Positions 25,555 through 26,991 of a stretch of DNA of 26,991 nucleotides are shown here, in pieces; within the stretch, counting starts at the first letter, position 1; each line of letters begins with the position of its first letter. A program made the position numbers and the translations under genes. The notes beneath the pieces were generated by a model that was not told where the DNA came from, did not search any database, and saw nothing but the letters and a program-made list of their open reading frames with translations. Source of the stretch: an uncultured Collinsella sp. (GTDB lineage: Bacteria > Actinomycetota > Coriobacteriia > Coriobacteriales > Coriobacteriaceae); contig CABQWP010000024.1 of the NCBI GenBank assembly GCA_902467875.1, forward strand, positions 1 to 26,991, in the 5' to 3' direction.

Positions 25555-26991
25555 ATGCAGGCAGATTCCGCTCAGCAGCAGGGCCTTTATCGCCCCGAAT
25601 TCGACCACGATGCATGCGGCATCGGCGCGCTTGCCGATATCAACGGTGAGCGCCATCACCAGATTCTGGACGATGCACTGTCCATTCTGGTCAACTTGGA
25701 GCACCGCGGTGGCACCGGACTCGAGAAGAACACCGGCGACGGCGCTGGTATCCTGTTCCAGGTTCCGCATCACTTTTTCCGTAAAGAGGCTCAAAAGTGT
25801 GGCCAGATTCTGCCGGCAGAGGGCGACTATGGCGTGGCCATGCTGTTCTTCCCGCAGGACGAGAAGGGCGTAGAGGATGCCCGCCGCGTGTTTGAGGAGG
25901 GCTGCGCCGAGGCCGGCGTGCCGCTGCTCTTTTGGCGCGAGGTGCCGGTTGACCCGCACGACCTGGGCGAGACGGCCCGCGCCTGTATGCCCACTATCCT
26001 GCAGGCCTTCCTGGGCCGTCCGGACGACACGCCCGCCGGCGATGCCTTCGAGCGCCGCCTGTACGTGTGCCGCCGCACCATCGAGAAGAAGGCCGACGCT
26101 GAGTTTGCCCTGCGCGACAAAATCTTCTATGTATGCTCCATGAGCTCGCGCACCATCGTGTACAAGGGCATGCTGGTCGCCACGCAGATGCGCCGCTTCT
26201 TCATCGATCTCAACGACGCCGCCGTCAAGACGGCCGTGGCGCTCGTCCACTCGCGCTACTCCACCAACACCACGCCCAGCTGGGAACGCGCGCACCCCAA
26301 CCGCTTTATCATCCACAACGGCGAGATCAACACCCTCAAGGGCAACGTCAACTGGATTCGCGCCCGCGAACCCAACCTGTACAGCCCCGTGCTGCAGCAC
26401 GATCTTGAGCGCGTGATGCCCATCATCAACCGCGAGGGCTCCGACTCCGCGATTCTGGACAATGTGCTTGAGTTTTTGGTCATGAACGGCCGTCCGCTCA
26501 CGCGTGCCGCGTCCATGCTGCTGCCCGAGCCGTGGGACCACAACGACAGCCTGAGCGAGGAGCGCCGCGCCTACGACGCCTACCAGTCCATGCTCATGGA
26601 GCCCTGGGACGGCCCGGCCGCCATCGCCTTTACCGACGGCCGTACCCTGGGTGCTGCCCTCGACCGCAACGGCCTGCGTCCCGCCCGCTACTATGTGACG
26701 CGCGACGGTCGCTTTATGCTGGCAAGCGAGGTGGGCACCATCGAGGTGAGCCCCGAGAACATCCTGACGAGCAGCTGTCTGGGGCCGGGCCAGATGCTCG
26801 AGGTCGACTTTGCCCGCGGTCGCGTCATCTACAACGACGAGCTGCGTGCCCGTTACGCCAAGGAAAAGCCCTACCGTGATTGGATTGCCGAGGAGACGCT
26901 GACCGTCGACGCGCTCGATGAGCCCGTTGCGGCAACACCCGCCGAGGACGACGAGGTGCCTACCGCCGTGCGTATGGCCAAGCTCGGCTAT
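25555..26991 (+). CDS. gltB: Glutamate synthase large subunit, N-terminal part (3' end outside window)
   Basis: The large chain of glutamate synthase makes glutamate from 2-oxoglutarate and the amide nitrogen of glutamine. The 479 residues present cover the glutamine amidotransferase class-II domain. After a 20-residue propeptide, DHDACGIGAL places the catalytic Cys at residue 21, exposed by processing. Further motifs are LEHRGGTGLEKNTGDGAGI, HSRYSTNTTPSWERAHPNRF, IHNGEINTLKGN, REGSDSAILDNVLEFL and LDRNGLRPARYYVT. The central and FMN/2-oxoglutarate domains lie beyond the window. The ATG at 25555 follows AGGGGAGG. The small subunit gene (gltD) would be expected downstream. Confidence 0.96.
   Translation, partial: MQADSAQQQGLYRPEFDHDACGIGALADINGERHHQILDDALSILVNLEHRGGTGLEKNTGDGAGILFQVPHHFFRKEAQKCGQILPAEGDYGVAMLFFPQDEKGVEDARRVFEEGCAEAGVPLLFWREVPVDPHDLGETARACMPTILQAFLGRPDDTPAGDAFERRLYVCRRTIEKKADAEFALRDKIFYVCSMSSRTIVYKGMLVATQMRRFFIDLNDAAVKTAVALVHSRYSTNTTPSWERAHPNRFIIHNGEINTLKGNVNWIRAREPNLYSPVLQHDLERVMPIINREGSDSAILDNVLEFLVMNGRPLTRAASMLLPEPWDHNDSLSEERRAYDAYQSMLMEPWDGPAAIAFTDGRTLGAALDRNGLRPARYYVTRDGRFMLASEVGTIEVSPENILTSSCLGPGQMLEVDFARGRVIYNDELRARYAKEKPYRDWIAEETLTVDALDEPVAATPAEDDEVPTAVRMAKLGY

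Overview
The window is a 27 kb piece of a high-G+C Gram-positive chromosome. Gene content and style point to the Coriobacteriia, most likely Collinsella or a close relative: a split actinobacterial transketolase, RF2 directly after SecA, RNase R, a MurNAc-recycling PTS cluster, rubredoxin, and many palindromic intergenic repeats. This placement is inferred from protein style and synteny; no search was run. Almost all genes lie on the + strand. Only a small regulator-like gene and the Nramp transporter are on the - strand.

Layout. 1-716: end of an ABC-transporter ATPase gene, followed by a small Tyr-rich secreted protein. 717-1588: structured leader and rpmE, whose L31 protein has a long Ala/Glu/Lys tail. 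1590-5811: palindromic repeats, then secA-prfB with overlapping stop and start codons. 5977-6867: YitT-family membrane protein. 7075-8848: two-subunit transketolase. 8849-9352: a 500-bp gene-free stretch with four consecutive inverted repeats, one a roughly 120-nt hairpin. 9353-11480: ftsE (with an unusual N-terminal extension of about 170 residues) and ftsX. 11616-13751: rnr. 13928-15219: a lone serine recombinase and a VanZ-like protein. 15424-19867: murR/rpiR-murQ-murP-mupG, a complete gene set for taking up and recycling N-acetylmuramic-acid-containing cell-wall sugars. 19960-20926: an ArsC/Spx-family protein, three tandem palindromes and a short regulator-like gene. 21203-21370: tRNA-Gln(CTG) and tRNA-Glu(CTC). 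21465-22842: TPR-like protein and smpB. 23048-23783: flavin reductase domain protein and rubredoxin. 23937-25193 (-): Nramp metal transporter with a Mn-repressor-like dyad upstream. 25555-end: 5' part of the glutamate synthase large-subunit gene.

How the genes work together. Several genes are core gene-expression and envelope functions: SecA export, RF2 termination, L31, RNase R and SmpB in ribosome rescue and RNA decay, and FtsEX in division. They are interspersed with metabolic and accessory genes. In the mur cluster the PTS permease phosphorylates an imported MurNAc sugar, MupG hydrolyses the phosphorylated disaccharide, MurQ removes lactate to give GlcNAc-6P, and the RpiR-type protein probably senses MurNAc-6P.

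The most unexpected signal is not a protein. Many intergenic gaps carry long inverted repeats. They form several families (pairs at 1686/13871, 8930/22855 and 23886/25351, plus a tandem triplet at 20324-20498), and most families share a GTCCC-type core. Other points worth following are the SPT recognition tripeptide in RF2, the L31 and FtsE extensions, terminator-like hairpins abutting the ribosome-binding sites of yitT and mupG, and the Tyr-rich secreted peptide beside a truncated ABC gene.
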